37,494 nucleotides of DNA. Origin: Clostridia bacterium. Lineage in GTDB: Bacteria; Bacillota; Clostridia; Christensenellales; CAG-917. Positions 1-9,551 of this stretch are shown here, one piece after another. The notes below the pieces were generated by a model, which was not told the DNA's origin, ran no database searches, and worked only from the letters and a program-made list of their open reading frames with translations. How positions within the stretch are numbered: the stretch's first letter is position 1; every line of letters starts with the position of its first letter. Both the position numbers and the translations under genes were made by a program. The stretch spans positions 1-37,494 of the forward strand of contig CAAEDU010000071.1 of assembly GCA_900754695.1 (NCBI GenBank), written 5' to 3'.

Positions 1-306
1 CCAATATGTATACTATTGCCTGCGTTCCGCCCGTGCAAAATCATCCGAAAATCTCTTGCTCTGAGGTGCGAGCAGTTCCGCGCCCGCCGATTTTTGGCTG
101 AGCAAGGAAGTCACCGCAGCTAATACCCACCCGTATTGGCAATGCGAGTGACGCGGTTCAGGCGGAAATCGGCGGCGCTGAACCCGGTTCGTATTATTCC
201 GGTCCGGCATGCGTTTCTGTTCCGCTCGGGCGGGTCGCGAAGGGAGCGCCCGTCCGCGGGGATGAGCGTTTTTCTGCATAAAAAAATCCGAACGCGGCGT
301 ATAAAG
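1..306. other. Intergenic region upstream of secD
   Basis: No credible gene is visible. The stretch holds several inverted repeats: CTTGCTC near 53 with GAGCAAG near 99, and a nested pair GTCAC (110-114)/GTGAC (148-152) around AATAC (122-126)/GTATT (133-137). It also holds one copy of a dispersed repeat at 171-216. An open frame on the minus strand across this region has low-complexity Arg/Pro content and no ribosome site, so I treat it as a shadow. Confidence 0.5.
171..216 (+). repeat. Dispersed 46-base repeat, copy 1
   Basis: 39 of 46 bases match positions 16545-16590 without gaps. The core around CGTATTATTCCGG is identical. Both copies sit in the intergenic region upstream of the promoter of a membrane-protein gene (secD here, ftsK there). 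Function unknown. Confidence 0.7.
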
Positions 307-335
307 TTGACTTAAATTTGTAATATCGCTATAAT
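307..335 (+). promoter_or_regulatory. Sigma-A type promoter for the secD operon
   Basis: TTGACT (307-312), 17-base spacer, TATAAT (330-335). This is a near-consensus housekeeping promoter about 70 bases upstream of the secD start. Confidence 0.85.
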
Positions 336-407
336 GAACAAAGCTATGTTCGCGCACTCGCGCGTATAGAGTTAAATTTATTGCGCTTCGGCGCAGGAGT
401 AAGCAAC

Positions 408-1781
408 GTGAATCTGAAGAAATCTATCGTGATTTTGACCGTGATCGCCGTGTTCATCATCCTGATGGCGGTGTTCGCGCTGGTGTCTTTCCCCATCGCG
501 GGCACCATGTACGACTATCACGGCTACGCAACGACGATCAAGCTCGGTCTGGATCTCTCGGGCGGCGTCTCCGCGGTGTTCAACGTCGTGGACGACGGCT
601 CCGGAGACCTCGACGCGAGGGTGGACGGCACCGTCACCGCATTGCAGGAGAGGCTGGTCGCCGAGGGTTATACCGAAGCCACCGTCACCAGGACGGAGAG
701 CGCAGGCAGCTATGCCATCCGCGTGGAAGTGCCGGATGTGGACAATGCCGAGGACGTCCTCGACCTCATCGGCCGTCCCGCGAGGCTGCAGTTCACCGGC
801 GAGGACTACGGCGACACCCTTCCCGCAGACGCGGAGGTCGCCATCGAAGGCAAGGAACACCTCGAGACCGCATACGTCACCTATGACACTCAGAACGGGC
901 AGTACGTCGTCGCGCTGCGCTTCAACAGCGCGGGTGCGGAAGCTTTCAAACAGCTCACCACCGATCACCTCAACGGCACCGTCTACATCTACATCAACGG
1001 CGAGAAATACACTCAGGTGAGCGTCAACTCCGTCATCTCGGACGGCAACGCCATCATCAGCAGCGGAAAAGAGGGCGGCTACACCTTCGATGAGGCGAGC
1101 GACTTCGCCACTCGTCTGCAGGCGGGCGCCTTCCAGGTGGAACTGAGCGTGGGCGAGGTGCGCAACATCTCTCCGACCCTCGGTGACGACGCGGTGCGCG
1201 TCGCGATCATCGCGGGCGCGGTCGGCGTCGGTCTCATCTTCATCTTCATGGCGGTGATGTACAGAGGGCTCGGGCTTGCCGCGGACATCGCGCTTGCGGT
1301 CTACATCCTGCTGCTCGTGTGGTTCTGCTCCGTGCTCCCGTGGGTGCAGCTCACTCTGCCCGGCATCGCGGGCATCCTGCTCTCCATCGGTATGGCGGTG
1401 GACGCCAACATCATCATCTTCGAGCGCATCCGCGACGAATACCGCCACAGCATGAAGTCCATCCCGTCCTCCGTCAAAGCCGGTTTCAAGCGTTCATTCG
1501 CAGCCATCCTGGACGGCAACGTGACCACCATCATCGGCGCGGTGGTGCTGTGGATCATCGGCTCCGCGTCCATCGTCGGATTCGCGGTGACGCTCTTCAT
1601 CGGCATCATCCTCTCCATGTTCACGGCGCTGGTCATCACCAGGCTGCTCCTGAAAGCCTTCATGCCTCTGAACAGCACGAGCGAGAAGTTCTATGGGCTT
1701 AGACGCGCCAAGGAAGGGGAGGAGAAACAGGAGTACTCCTTCATCAAGAACGAGACCGTAAAGGGAGGTGCAGTGAAATGA
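408..1781 (+). CDS. secD: Protein translocase subunit SecD
   Basis: SecD is the membrane subunit that, with SecF, uses the proton motive force to help pull exported proteins out of the SecYEG channel. The protein of about 457 residues has one N-terminal membrane helix, the conserved LGLDLSGG motif just after it, a large extracytoplasmic P1 region, and a C-terminal block of five helices with the family motif GMAVDANIIIFERIRDE. I chose GTG at 408 because AGGAG at 395-399 sits 8 bases upstream; an in-frame TTG at 381 lacks a ribosome site. The stop overlaps the secF start by four bases, so the two are translationally coupled. Identity is secure. Confidence 0.96.
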   Translation: MNLKKSIVILTVIAVFIILMAVFALVSFPIAGTMYDYHGYATTIKLGLDLSGGVSAVFNVVDDGSGDLDARVDGTVTALQERLVAEGYTEATVTRTESAGSYAIRVEVPDVDNAEDVLDLIGRPARLQFTGEDYGDTLPADAEVAIEGKEHLETAYVTYDTQNGQYVVALRFNSAGAEAFKQLTTDHLNGTVYIYINGEKYTQVSVNSVISDGNAIISSGKEGGYTFDEASDFATRLQAGAFQVELSVGEVRNISPTLGDDAVRVAIIAGAVGVGLIFIFMAVMYRGLGLAADIALAVYILLLVWFCSVLPWVQLTLPGIAGILLSIGMAVDANIIIFERIRDEYRHSMKSIPSSVKAGFKRSFAAILDGNVTTIIGAVVLWIIGSASIVGFAVTLFIGIILSMFTALVITRLLLKAFMPLNSTSEKFYGLRRAKEGEEKQEYSFIKNETVKGGAVK

Positions 1782-3013
1782 AAAATTCCGGCGTCACTTT
1801 CCTTGAAAAGTATGCGAAGTTCAACGTGAGCAAGCTCACGAAGATCACCTTCATCCTCCCGCTCATCGTCGTGCTCATCGCCATCGCGGTCATCGTGGGC
1901 GTGGGCGAGACCACGGGCAACTACACCTCCGCCATCGGCATCGGCATCGACTTCCAGGGCGGCACCATGCTCACGGTCAACGGGCTCGAGGACAACGAGG
2001 AGCTGCAAGCCACCATCGACTCCGTGGAGCAGACCATCGAGAGCGTTCAGGACGCCAACGGCAGCCGCGTCACGGTGAGCTACATCCAGCGTCTCAGCGG
2101 CGGCAGCGGCATCTCCGTCACCTTCCGCTATCAGAACGTCTCCGGCAACGACAACGAGATCAACGACCTCAACAACGCCATCATCGCGGCGGTGGGAGAG
2201 CAGTTCTATCCCGACGGCGAGGTGCCGGACGGCTTCATCACCTATGAGTCCATCGGCGCCACCGCGGCACAGGACCTCCTCTCCAAGGCGGGCATCGCGC
2301 TTGCCGTGTCCACGGTGCTCATCCTCATCTACATCGTCATCCGCTTCACGCCCACGGCGGCGTTCGCGGCGGTGCTCGCGCTCCTTCACGACGTCATCGT
2401 GATGTTCGCGCTCACCGTGATATGCAGGGTGCAGATCAACAGCTCCTTCGTGGCGGCAATGATCACCATCATCGCCTACTCCATCAACAACACCATCATC
2501 ATCTTCGACCGCTGCCGTGAGTTCATGAAGCCCTTGAAGGGCATGAAGAACATCGACTACGACGCCATCGGCGACGTCTCGGTGCGCGAGAATATGAGAA
2601 GAAGCGTGTTCACCACCGCGACGACGATGATCACCGTCATCTTCCTCGCCATCCTGGGCAGCGACTCCATCAGGGAGTTCTGTGTGCCCATCATCCTCGG
2701 TCTCATCGCGGGTCTGTTCTCCTCGGTGTTCCTCGCCACTCCCATGTGGGCGGCGTTCACGAGAGGCTGGGACAAGCTCAAAGCCAAGCGCGCCGCGACG
2801 GCGGTCTACGGTCCCGGCTCCTCCGCGGACGACGAGGACAAGGAGCAGGTCTTCGCTTCTCCCGCGCGTGACGACGACGATGACGAAGAAGGGTTCGCTC
2901 CCAAGAAGAGCGACGCCGCGCCCAAAGCGGCAAAGAAGGGCGGCGACAAACCCAAGGGCAAACCCATCTATAAGTACTCGAAGAAGAACACCAAGTTCAA
3001 AAACAAGAAATGA
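1778..3013 (+). CDS. secF: Protein translocase subunit SecF
   Basis: Partner of SecD in the Sec accessory complex of the cytoplasmic membrane. It has an N-terminal helix, the GIDFQGGTM motif (the SecF counterpart of the SecD motif), an extracytoplasmic domain, then five helices with the conserved IIAYSINNTIIIFDRCRE segment. GGGAGGTG at 1763-1770 is a strong ribosome site. An extended, charged cytoplasmic tail of about 60 residues follows the last helix: first a run of Asp/Glu, then Lys-rich. Such basic tails could touch the ribosome or membrane, but that is inference. SecD and SecF are separate genes here, not fused. Confidence 0.96.
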   Translation: MKNSGVTFLEKYAKFNVSKLTKITFILPLIVVLIAIAVIVGVGETTGNYTSAIGIGIDFQGGTMLTVNGLEDNEELQATIDSVEQTIESVQDANGSRVTVSYIQRLSGGSGISVTFRYQNVSGNDNEINDLNNAIIAAVGEQFYPDGEVPDGFITYESIGATAAQDLLSKAGIALAVSTVLILIYIVIRFTPTAAFAAVLALLHDVIVMFALTVICRVQINSSFVAAMITIIAYSINNTIIIFDRCREFMKPLKGMKNIDYDAIGDVSVRENMRRSVFTTATTMITVIFLAILGSDSIREFCVPIILGLIAGLFSSVFLATPMWAAFTRGWDKLKAKRAATAVYGPGSSADDEDKEQVFASPARDDDDDEEGFAPKKSDAAPKAAKKGGDKPKGKPIYKYSKKNTKFKNKK

Positions 3014-3016
3014 CGA

Positions 3017-3044
3017 AATGGCGCCTCCCGAGTGGGGCGCCATT
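3017..3044 (+). promoter_or_regulatory. Hairpin between secF and recJ
   Basis: AATGGCGCC (3017-3025) pairs perfectly with GGCGCCATT (3036-3044) around a 10-base loop, starting five bases after the secF stop. No T-run follows, so it is more likely an mRNA-processing or attenuation hairpin than a full terminator. It ends about 22 bases before the recJ ribosome site. Confidence 0.55.
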
Positions 3045-3075
3045 CCGATATTGCCGCGTTTGCGGCGGAGGGGAT

Positions 3076-5343
3076 ATGGCGAAAGGCTTTTCGGCTGAAG
3101 AGACCAAAACGGCGGGCATGCTCGGCATCACACCGCGTTTTCTCGCGTTGCTGCGGCGCCGCGGGCTCGCGGACGCGGACATCCCCGCGTTCCTTTCCCC
3201 CTCCCTCGACGCCCTTTCGTCACCCTTTGAGATCGACGGCATGCGCGAGGCGGCGGCAAGGGTGCGCCGCGCCATAGAGAAGGGAGAGAAGATCCTCATC
3301 TTCGGCGACTACGACTGCGACGGCATCTCGGCGATCTCCATCCTCATGCTCGCCCTCAGGGGCAGGGCGGACGCGGACTACTTCATCCCCAACCGTCAGA
3401 CGGACGGCTACGGCATGAACATCCCCGCTCTCGAGCGCATCATAGCGCACCGCCGTCCCGACCTCGTCATCACGGTGGACTGCGGCATCACGGCGGTGAA
3501 AGAGGCGGAGTTTCTGAAGGAACGGGGCATCGACCTTGTCGTCACCGACCACCATGAGCCGCAGGGAGAGCTGCCCGACTGCATCGTCGTGGACGCCAAG
3601 ATCGCGCGCAAAGGCTTTTCGGACTACTGCGGCGCGGGGGTGGCGCTCAGGCTCGTACACGCGCTCTTCGGGGATGAATATAAGGATTATCTCGACATCT
3701 GCGCCATCGCGACGGTGGCGGACGTCGTGCCTCTCGTCGGCGACAACCGCATCATAGCGTGGCACGGGCTCAGGATGCTCGCGCGTTCCCCGAGGAGGGG
3801 AGTGAAGATGCTCTCGGGCGGCGAGAAGATCACCTCGCAGGACATCATGTTCCGTCTCGCTCCGCGCATCAACGCGGCGGGGCGCATAGGCTCCGCGATG
3901 AAGGCGGTGGGACTTTTCGTCGACGAGGACTATTTCATGCTCAAAAGCCTCGCCGAGGAGCTGGAACGCGACAACGCCCGCCGTCAGGAGATATGCGAAG
4001 AGGTGGTCGCTGACGCGAAACGCGCGCTCCGCGGCATAGATTTCGACCGCACACGCATCATCGTGCTGCACGACGCCAAGTGGGAGGCGGGGGTGCTGGG
4101 CATCGCCGCGGCAAGGCTTGTCGAGGAGTTCAAGTGCCCCGCCATCCTCTTTTCGGGCGAGGACGCGGAAGGATATAAGGGCTCGGCGCGCTCGGTGACG
4201 AGCGTCAACATCTTTGAGCTGCTTTCCCGTCATTCGGAGTTTTTCACCACATTCGGAGGACACGCGCAGGCGGCGGGCGTGGGCGTGAGAGCGGAGGACT
4301 TCGACGCTTTCCGCGAAGCGCTGGAAAGCGACGTCCGCGACAACTATCCCGCCGAGGATTTCCTCCCCCGCGAGAGCGACGCCGTGCGGCTCTCCGCCGA
4401 CGAGGACTTTCTCTCCCTCGCCAAAGAGCTCGAATTGCTGGAGCCCACCGGTTACGGCAATCCCAAGCCCGAGTTCAGGCTTGAGGAGCGCGGGATGCGC
4501 TTTGACAGGATAGGCTTCGGTCCCCACGTCAAATATGCGGGCGGCGGGCTGGAGCTCATGGGATTTTCCCGTTTCGCGTGGCTGCCCGGGACGACAAAAG
4601 GACTGACGTCTTTTGAATTTTCGCTCGGTGTGGGGTGTTTCCGCAACCGCGTCTACGCGCAGGGAGTGCTGCGCTCCGTCACCGCGCGCACCGTGGAGAT
4701 AGACGACGCCGAGGCGCGCTCCATGTGCCTCTTCCAGCTCGGGATGACGGGCGCGGGCGAGGTGAAACGCACGTCTGTGAAAGAGGCTCGCGAGTGGGCG
4801 AGGCAGCCCTTCGGCACCGCATTCGTCGTGTTTTCGCAAAGGGAGCTCGAAAGGCTTGCCGCGGACATCCCGGAGTGCGCGTCCCTTCCCGTTTTCGTGG
4901 GGGCGCAGAAGTGGCTGAACCCCGCGACCTGCGTGGTCTTCGCCCCCGGCGAAAAGTTCGATCTCTCCTATTTCAAGCGGGTGGTATGCGCGGGGAGACC
5001 CCTTTCTCCGAGCTATCTCGCGAGCGTCGCGGAGCACACCGCGGAGTGCTTCTCCCTCTACGGCGAGGAGGCGGACCCGCCCGTCATCACGGACGGAAAG
5101 GTGCGCGCCGCTTATCTCGCGTTTTCCGCGATGGCGAGGAGGGGAGAGCGGGTCTCTTCCCCGCGCGACCTTGCCGCCGCCGTGCGCGCTCAGGCGAAAC
5201 TTTCCGCCGAGGAATATGAACTCAGCCGCCTCATCCTGGAAAATTTGGGATTGATTTCGGTGTCGGATAGGGGTATCATTACCGTATCGAGAGAAAAGAC
5301 CGAGCTCACCCGCTCGGCATATTATGTGAACGCGAGGCATTGA
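3076..5343 (+). CDS. recJ: Single-stranded-DNA-specific exonuclease RecJ
   Basis: RecJ is a 5'-3' single-strand DNA exonuclease used in recombination and mismatch or base-excision repair. The DHH family motifs are plain: FGDYDCDG early, VITVDCGIT, then the name-giving VVTDHHEPQ. The DHHA1 motif GGHAQAAG follows further on. The C-terminal third is longer than the catalytic core and ends in a probable winged-helix segment. I chose ATG at 3076 because GGAGGGG lies just upstream. An in-frame ATG at 3010 overlaps the secF stop but would translate through the 3017-3044 hairpin and adds a Cys/Gly/Arg segment atypical of RecJ. Length from 3076 is about 755 residues. Confidence 0.93.
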   Translation: MAKGFSAEETKTAGMLGITPRFLALLRRRGLADADIPAFLSPSLDALSSPFEIDGMREAAARVRRAIEKGEKILIFGDYDCDGISAISILMLALRGRADADYFIPNRQTDGYGMNIPALERIIAHRRPDLVITVDCGITAVKEAEFLKERGIDLVVTDHHEPQGELPDCIVVDAKIARKGFSDYCGAGVALRLVHALFGDEYKDYLDICAIATVADVVPLVGDNRIIAWHGLRMLARSPRRGVKMLSGGEKITSQDIMFRLAPRINAAGRIGSAMKAVGLFVDEDYFMLKSLAEELERDNARRQEICEEVVADAKRALRGIDFDRTRIIVLHDAKWEAGVLGIAAARLVEEFKCPAILFSGEDAEGYKGSARSVTSVNIFELLSRHSEFFTTFGGHAQAAGVGVRAEDFDAFREALESDVRDNYPAEDFLPRESDAVRLSADEDFLSLAKELELLEPTGYGNPKPEFRLEERGMRFDRIGFGPHVKYAGGGLELMGFSRFAWLPGTTKGLTSFEFSLGVGCFRNRVYAQGVLRSVTARTVEIDDAEARSMCLFQLGMTGAGEVKRTSVKEAREWARQPFGTAFVVFSQRELERLAADIPECASLPVFVGAQKWLNPATCVVFAPGEKFDLSYFKRVVCAGRPLSPSYLASVAEHTAECFSLYGEEADPPVITDGKVRAAYLAFSAMARRGERVSSPRDLAAAVRAQAKLSAEEYELSRLILENLGLISVSDRGIITVSREKTELTRSAYYVNARH

Positions 5344-5346
5344 ACC

Positions 5347-7470
5347 GTGAACGAATTGCTCGTCAAACTCCGTAAAGCCTATCCGGATAAGTATGCGGAA
5401 CTCAAAAAGGCTTACGAATTCGCCGAAAAGGCGCATGCGGGTCAGAAACGCAGCTCGGGGGAGGACTATTTCATCCACCCCTGTGCCGTCGTGGAGATCC
5501 TTGCGGACTACGGGTTTGACAGTTCCACGCTCATCGCCGCCTTCCTGCACGACGTCCTCGAGGACACGGCGGTCACTCCGGAGGAGCTTTCCGCCGAGTT
5601 CGGTCAGGAGATCCTGGAGCTCGTGCAGGGCGTCACCAAGCTGGACAAATTGCAGTTCCACAACCGTGAGGACGCTCAGGCGGAGAACTTCCGCAAGTTC
5701 TTCATGGCGATGGCGAAGGACCTCCGCGTCATCATCATAAAGCTCGCGGACAGACTGCACAACATGCGGTCTCTCGGCTTCGTCCCGCCGGAAAAACAGC
5801 AGCGCGTCGCGCGGGAGACCCTGGACATCTACGCGCCGCTTGCGGGGAGACTGGGCATCTCCTTCTTCAAGTGCGAGCTCGAGGACCTCGCGATGATGTA
5901 TCTTTACCCCGACGAGTATAAGTACATCACGGAGTGCATCAACAAGAAGCGCGAGGAGAGACAGGAACTCCTCGACGGCATCATGGCGCAGATCCGCGAC
6001 AAGATGAAGGAGATGGGCATCGAGGGCGAGGTCAACGGCAGACCCAAGCACTTCTATTCCATCTACAAGAAGATGAACCAGCTCCACATCGACGTGGATC
6101 AGATCTACGACCTGCTCGCGGTGCGCATCATCGTGGACAGCGTCAAGGACTGTTACACCATGCTCGGCGAGGTGCACACCATGTGGAAGCCCATTCCGGG
6201 CAGGTTCAAGGACTACATCGCCATGCCCAAGGCGAACAACTATCAGTCCCTGCACACCACCGTCGTCGCGGACGGCGAGACTTTCGAGATCCAGATCCGC
6301 ACCTACGAGATGCACCGCATCGCGGAGTACGGCATCGCGGCGCATTGGAAGTATAAAGAGGGCACCACGGGCGTGGACACCGACCTCGACAACAAGGTCA
6401 GGTGGCTCAGAGAAGTCATGGACGCCGAAAAGAACGTCGGCGACGCGAAGGAGTTCATGGACGCCATCAAGATCAACGTCTTCGACGACGAGGTGTTCGT
6501 GTTCACCCCCAAGGGCGACGTCTACGACCTTCCCGTGGGTTCCACCCCCGTGGACCTCGCGTACAAGATCCACTCCGCCATCGGCAACAAGTGCACGGGC
6601 GCCAAGATCAACCGCAAGATGGTGCCCCTCTCCACCAAACTGCAGACGGGCGACATTGTCGAGATCCTCACCCAAAACGGCAAGGGTCCCAGCCTTGACT
6701 GGCTCAAATTCGTCAAGACTTCCTCCGCGCGCGCACGCATACGTCAATATTTCAAGAAGGAGCAGCGCGAGGAGAACGTCAAGAGGGGCAGGGAAATGCT
6801 CGAACGCGAGGCGCGCCGCAGAGGGTTCGCCCTCGGCGACCTCATGCAGACGGATGAGCTGCCCGCCATATTGCAGCGCATGTCGCTGACGAGCGAGGAG
6901 GACATGTACGCCAACGTCGGGTTCGGCGGCATATCCACGGCGCAGGTGCTGACAAAGCTCGTCGAGGCGTTCAAAAAGCAGCACCCCGACGAGACCGTCA
7001 TCGCGGACAGACCGGGGGAGAGGAAGGAGCACTCCAAGTCCGGCGTGCTCATCAACGGCAACGCCAATTTCACCGTGCGTATGGCGCAGTGCTGCACCCC
7101 CGTCCCCGGGGACGACATCGTGGGCTATATCTCCCGCGGCAGGGGAGTCTCCGTGCACAGGAGAGACTGCCCCAACGTGAAGTCCATGGAGCCGGAGCGC
7201 CTCATCGAGGCGGCGTGGGATACGGGCGGCGACGAGAGCTTCAACGTCACCCTCTACATCACGGCGGAGAACTCGGGCGGGCTGCTCGCGAGCGTCACGG
7301 CGTACATCGCGGCGGCTAAGATGCAGATCACGGCGGCGAACGTCAAGGTGGATCAGAAGGAGCACATCGCGGACATGACCATCAGCGTCATGATCAGGAA
7401 TGCGAAGGACCTCGAAGACCTCGTGAGGAAGATCAAGAGCATCCACGGAGTTTTAGAGGTGCGGCGCTAA
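5347..7470 (+). CDS. rel: Bifunctional (p)ppGpp synthetase/hydrolase Rel
   Basis: This enzyme makes and degrades the alarmone (p)ppGpp in the stringent response. Domains in order: HD hydrolase with an intact HDxxED motif (H68 D69, E72 D73), synthetase domain (RPKHFYSIYKKM near residue 235, then YQSLHTTVV), TGS domain (about 385-445, near FTPKGDVYDLPVGSTPVDLA), helical/zinc-finger-like region (MAQCCTPVPGDDI), and a C-terminal ACT domain. The intact HD and the RxKH-type synthetase loop point to the bifunctional Rel form usual in Firmicutes. GTG start at 5347 follows GAGG at 5334-5337. It lies three bases after the recJ stop. The dtd gene that commonly follows rel is not present. Confidence 0.95.
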   Translation: MNELLVKLRKAYPDKYAELKKAYEFAEKAHAGQKRSSGEDYFIHPCAVVEILADYGFDSSTLIAAFLHDVLEDTAVTPEELSAEFGQEILELVQGVTKLDKLQFHNREDAQAENFRKFFMAMAKDLRVIIIKLADRLHNMRSLGFVPPEKQQRVARETLDIYAPLAGRLGISFFKCELEDLAMMYLYPDEYKYITECINKKREERQELLDGIMAQIRDKMKEMGIEGEVNGRPKHFYSIYKKMNQLHIDVDQIYDLLAVRIIVDSVKDCYTMLGEVHTMWKPIPGRFKDYIAMPKANNYQSLHTTVVADGETFEIQIRTYEMHRIAEYGIAAHWKYKEGTTGVDTDLDNKVRWLREVMDAEKNVGDAKEFMDAIKINVFDDEVFVFTPKGDVYDLPVGSTPVDLAYKIHSAIGNKCTGAKINRKMVPLSTKLQTGDIVEILTQNGKGPSLDWLKFVKTSSARARIRQYFKKEQREENVKRGREMLEREARRRGFALGDLMQTDELPAILQRMSLTSEEDMYANVGFGGISTAQVLTKLVEAFKKQHPDETVIADRPGERKEHSKSGVLINGNANFTVRMAQCCTPVPGDDIVGYISRGRGVSVHRRDCPNVKSMEPERLIEAAWDTGGDESFNVTLYITAENSGGLLASVTAYIAAAKMQITAANVKVDQKEHIADMTISVMIRNAKDLEDLVRKIKSIHGVLEVRR

Positions 7471-7531
7471 GATCGCACAACACAGACTTAAAATGCACAA
7501 AACGCGCGCTTAAAGTGCGCATGACGAAATT

Positions 7532-8143
7532 ATGAAGACGATCACTTTCCACACCACGGCACTCGAGACCAACACCTATCTCGCCCTCAACGGGGAGCGC
7601 GCCTTTGTCGTAGACCCCGGCGCGGACGCGGACAAGATCCTCGCCGCGGCAGAGGCGGAAGGGGCAAAGATAGAGTGGGTGCTGCTCACTCACGCGCACT
7701 TCGATCACATCGGCGGAGTGGCAGAGCTTCAGCGCGCGGGGGCGCAGGTGGTGCTCCACCGTGACGACCTCGGCATCGTCTCCTCATTCAAAAACCTCGC
7801 CTTTTACGCGGGCGTCAAAGTGGAGAAGTTCCTCCCCGACGTCACGGTCTCGGGCGGCGAGACGCTGGATGTCGCGGGGGTCAAAGTCAGGATCATCCAC
7901 ACCCCCGGGCACACCGCCGGCGGCGTGTGCTATGTCGCGGACGACATCATATTCACGGGGGACACCCTCTTCGAGCTCTCTTACGGCAGGACGGATTTCC
8001 CGACCGGCAGCTTCAAAGAGCTCAAAAATTCCGTCCTCAACAAGCTGTTCGTCCTCCCGGGTGACTACCGCCTTCTGCCCGGGCACGGCGCGCCCACCAC
8101 GCTCGCTTTCGAGAGGGAGCACAACCCCATTCTCACGGACTGA
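7532..8143 (+). CDS. MBL-fold hydrolase (glyoxalase II-like)
   Basis: A 203-residue metallo-beta-lactamase-fold protein. The metal motif THAHFDH (H54, H56, D58, H59) is intact, followed by HTPGHTAGG and FTGDTLF, matching the short glyoxalase II-like hydrolases commonly found between rel and hemZ in Firmicutes. Substrate is not known; hydrolysis of a thioester such as S-lactoylglutathione-type compounds or bacillithiol analogues is possible. No clear Shine-Dalgarno is seen. The 61 bases before it carry two copies of a 13-base direct repeat CTTAAA(A/G)TGC(A/G)CA at 7487-7499 and 7509-7521, whose role is unknown. Confidence 0.88.
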   Translation: MKTITFHTTALETNTYLALNGERAFVVDPGADADKILAAAEAEGAKIEWVLLTHAHFDHIGGVAELQRAGAQVVLHRDDLGIVSSFKNLAFYAGVKVEKFLPDVTVSGGETLDVAGVKVRIIHTPGHTAGGVCYVADDIIFTGDTLFELSYGRTDFPTGSFKELKNSVLNKLFVLPGDYRLLPGHGAPTTLAFEREHNPILTD

Positions 8144-8152
8144 GGCGGGCGG

Positions 8153-9547
8153 ATGATAAGTTTTTCCTGCACCAACGACAACTATCGCAACGACCTTATG
8201 GAGCTCGTCCGCGCCTTTGAGCAGCGCACGGATGAGGAGCTTTCGCTTGCGGCGGACTACGCGCTGTTCCCCGGCGAGATGAGGGTGGAGGTCACGGCGG
8301 ACAAATTCGGGAATTTCCGCAAATTTTTCAGGTTCCCGTATGCGCCCGCGGACGCGATGGAGGCAAAGCGGCTGGAGAAACGCTATCTCAAGATCGCGCT
8401 CTACGGAGTGCTCGTCTTCCTCACGGGGAGGGAGCTGCCGTACGGGTGCCTTACGGGCATACGCCCCACCAAGCTCTACGCCGAGCTCGGCGAGGGGGCG
8501 CACGACGTCTTTTTGCAGGACTTTTCCGTCCGTCCCGAAAAACTCGCGCTCATCGAGCGCATCGTCCGCGAGCAGGAGGGGCTGCGCAACCCCGATCCCG
8601 AGCGTGTGGCGGATCTTTTCGTGTTCATCCCATTCTGTCCCACGCGGTGCGCCTATTGTTCCTTCGTGTCCATGCCCGTGGACAGACAGCGCAAGCTGCT
8701 GCGCCCCTACACGGACGACCTCACGGAGGAGATAGGCTGGCTGAAAAAACGGGCGAAAAAGCTCGGTTATTCTATCCGCGCGGTCTATGTGGGCGGCGGC
8801 ACCCCCACGGCGCTCCCTCTCGATATGCTGGATGAGGTGCTCGCGGCGTGCAGGGTGAGAGGGGCAAAGGAGTTCACCGTGGAGGCGGGCAGACCGGACA
8901 CCATCACGGAGGAGGCGCTCGCCCTCCTCAAAAGCAGGGGAGTGACCCGCGTCTCCGTCAACCCGCAGACCTTCAACGACGAGACTTTGAAGAGGATAGG
9001 CAGACGGCACACGGCGGCGGACGTCGAGAGGGCGTATGCGCTCGCCCGCGACCGCTTCGATGTCAACATGGACCTCATCGCCATGCTGCCGGGGGAGAGC
9101 GCGGAGGATTTCTTCCGCACGGTGGACCGCGCGGCGGAGCTTTCTCCCGCCAACGTCACCGTGCATACGCTCTATCTCAAAAAGGGCTCGGAACTGCGCA
9201 CGGGCGGCTACAAGAGCACGGAGAACTCGGAGGCGGAGAGGATGGTGGACTACGCCCTCACCAAGCTTTCGGCGTCGGGCTACGAGCCGTATTATATGTA
9301 CAGGCAGAAGTACACCTCGGGCAACCTCGAGAACGTGGGCTATACCAAGCCCGGCAAAGCCTGCCTCTACAACATGGACGTCATGGAAGAGGACACCACG
9401 GTGTTCGCGGCGGGCGCCGCTGCGATAAGCAAAAAGGTCACCCCCGCCATCAATCTCATCGAGCGCAACGCCAACTACAAAGAACCCCTGGAATACGTCA
9501 AACACTTTGACACCGTGATGCAGAGGCAGAATGATTTCTGGAAGTGA
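8153..9547 (+). CDS. hemZ: HemZ-type radical SAM coproporphyrinogen dehydrogenase
   Basis: HemZ proteins are radical SAM enzymes linked to oxygen-independent conversion of coproporphyrinogen III in haem synthesis. The 464-residue protein has an N-terminal non-catalytic region, then the radical SAM cluster motif CPTRCAYCSF (CxxxCxxC), the GGGTPT motif typical of the HemN/HemZ family, and a conserved PGKACLYNM segment near the end. GAGG at 8142-8145 precedes ATG 8153. It closes the plus-strand operon; hisS and aspS, which often follow, are absent. Whether it truly acts on coproporphyrinogen here is inferred from family and position. Confidence 0.88.
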   Translation: MISFSCTNDNYRNDLMELVRAFEQRTDEELSLAADYALFPGEMRVEVTADKFGNFRKFFRFPYAPADAMEAKRLEKRYLKIALYGVLVFLTGRELPYGCLTGIRPTKLYAELGEGAHDVFLQDFSVRPEKLALIERIVREQEGLRNPDPERVADLFVFIPFCPTRCAYCSFVSMPVDRQRKLLRPYTDDLTEEIGWLKKRAKKLGYSIRAVYVGGGTPTALPLDMLDEVLAACRVRGAKEFTVEAGRPDTITEEALALLKSRGVTRVSVNPQTFNDETLKRIGRRHTAADVERAYALARDRFDVNMDLIAMLPGESAEDFFRTVDRAAELSPANVTVHTLYLKKGSELRTGGYKSTENSEAERMVDYALTKLSASGYEPYYMYRQKYTSGNLENVGYTKPGKACLYNMDVMEEDTTVFAAGAAAISKKVTPAINLIERNANYKEPLEYVKHFDTVMQRQNDFWK

Positions 9548-9551
9548 TCTT

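Noticed and set aside
13..357. Minus-strand frame upstream of secD
   Set aside because: Low-complexity composition, no ribosome site, and it covers the secD promoter and a dispersed repeat.
3220..7446. A 1408-residue open frame on the minus strand
   Set aside because: It lies antisense to recJ and rel, is rich in His/Arg/Asp/Leu from GC-rich codon mirroring, and shows no motif or ribosome site. Several other long minus-strand frames (1691-3043, 10927-13101, 17580-19472, 20384-22633) are the same kind of shadow.
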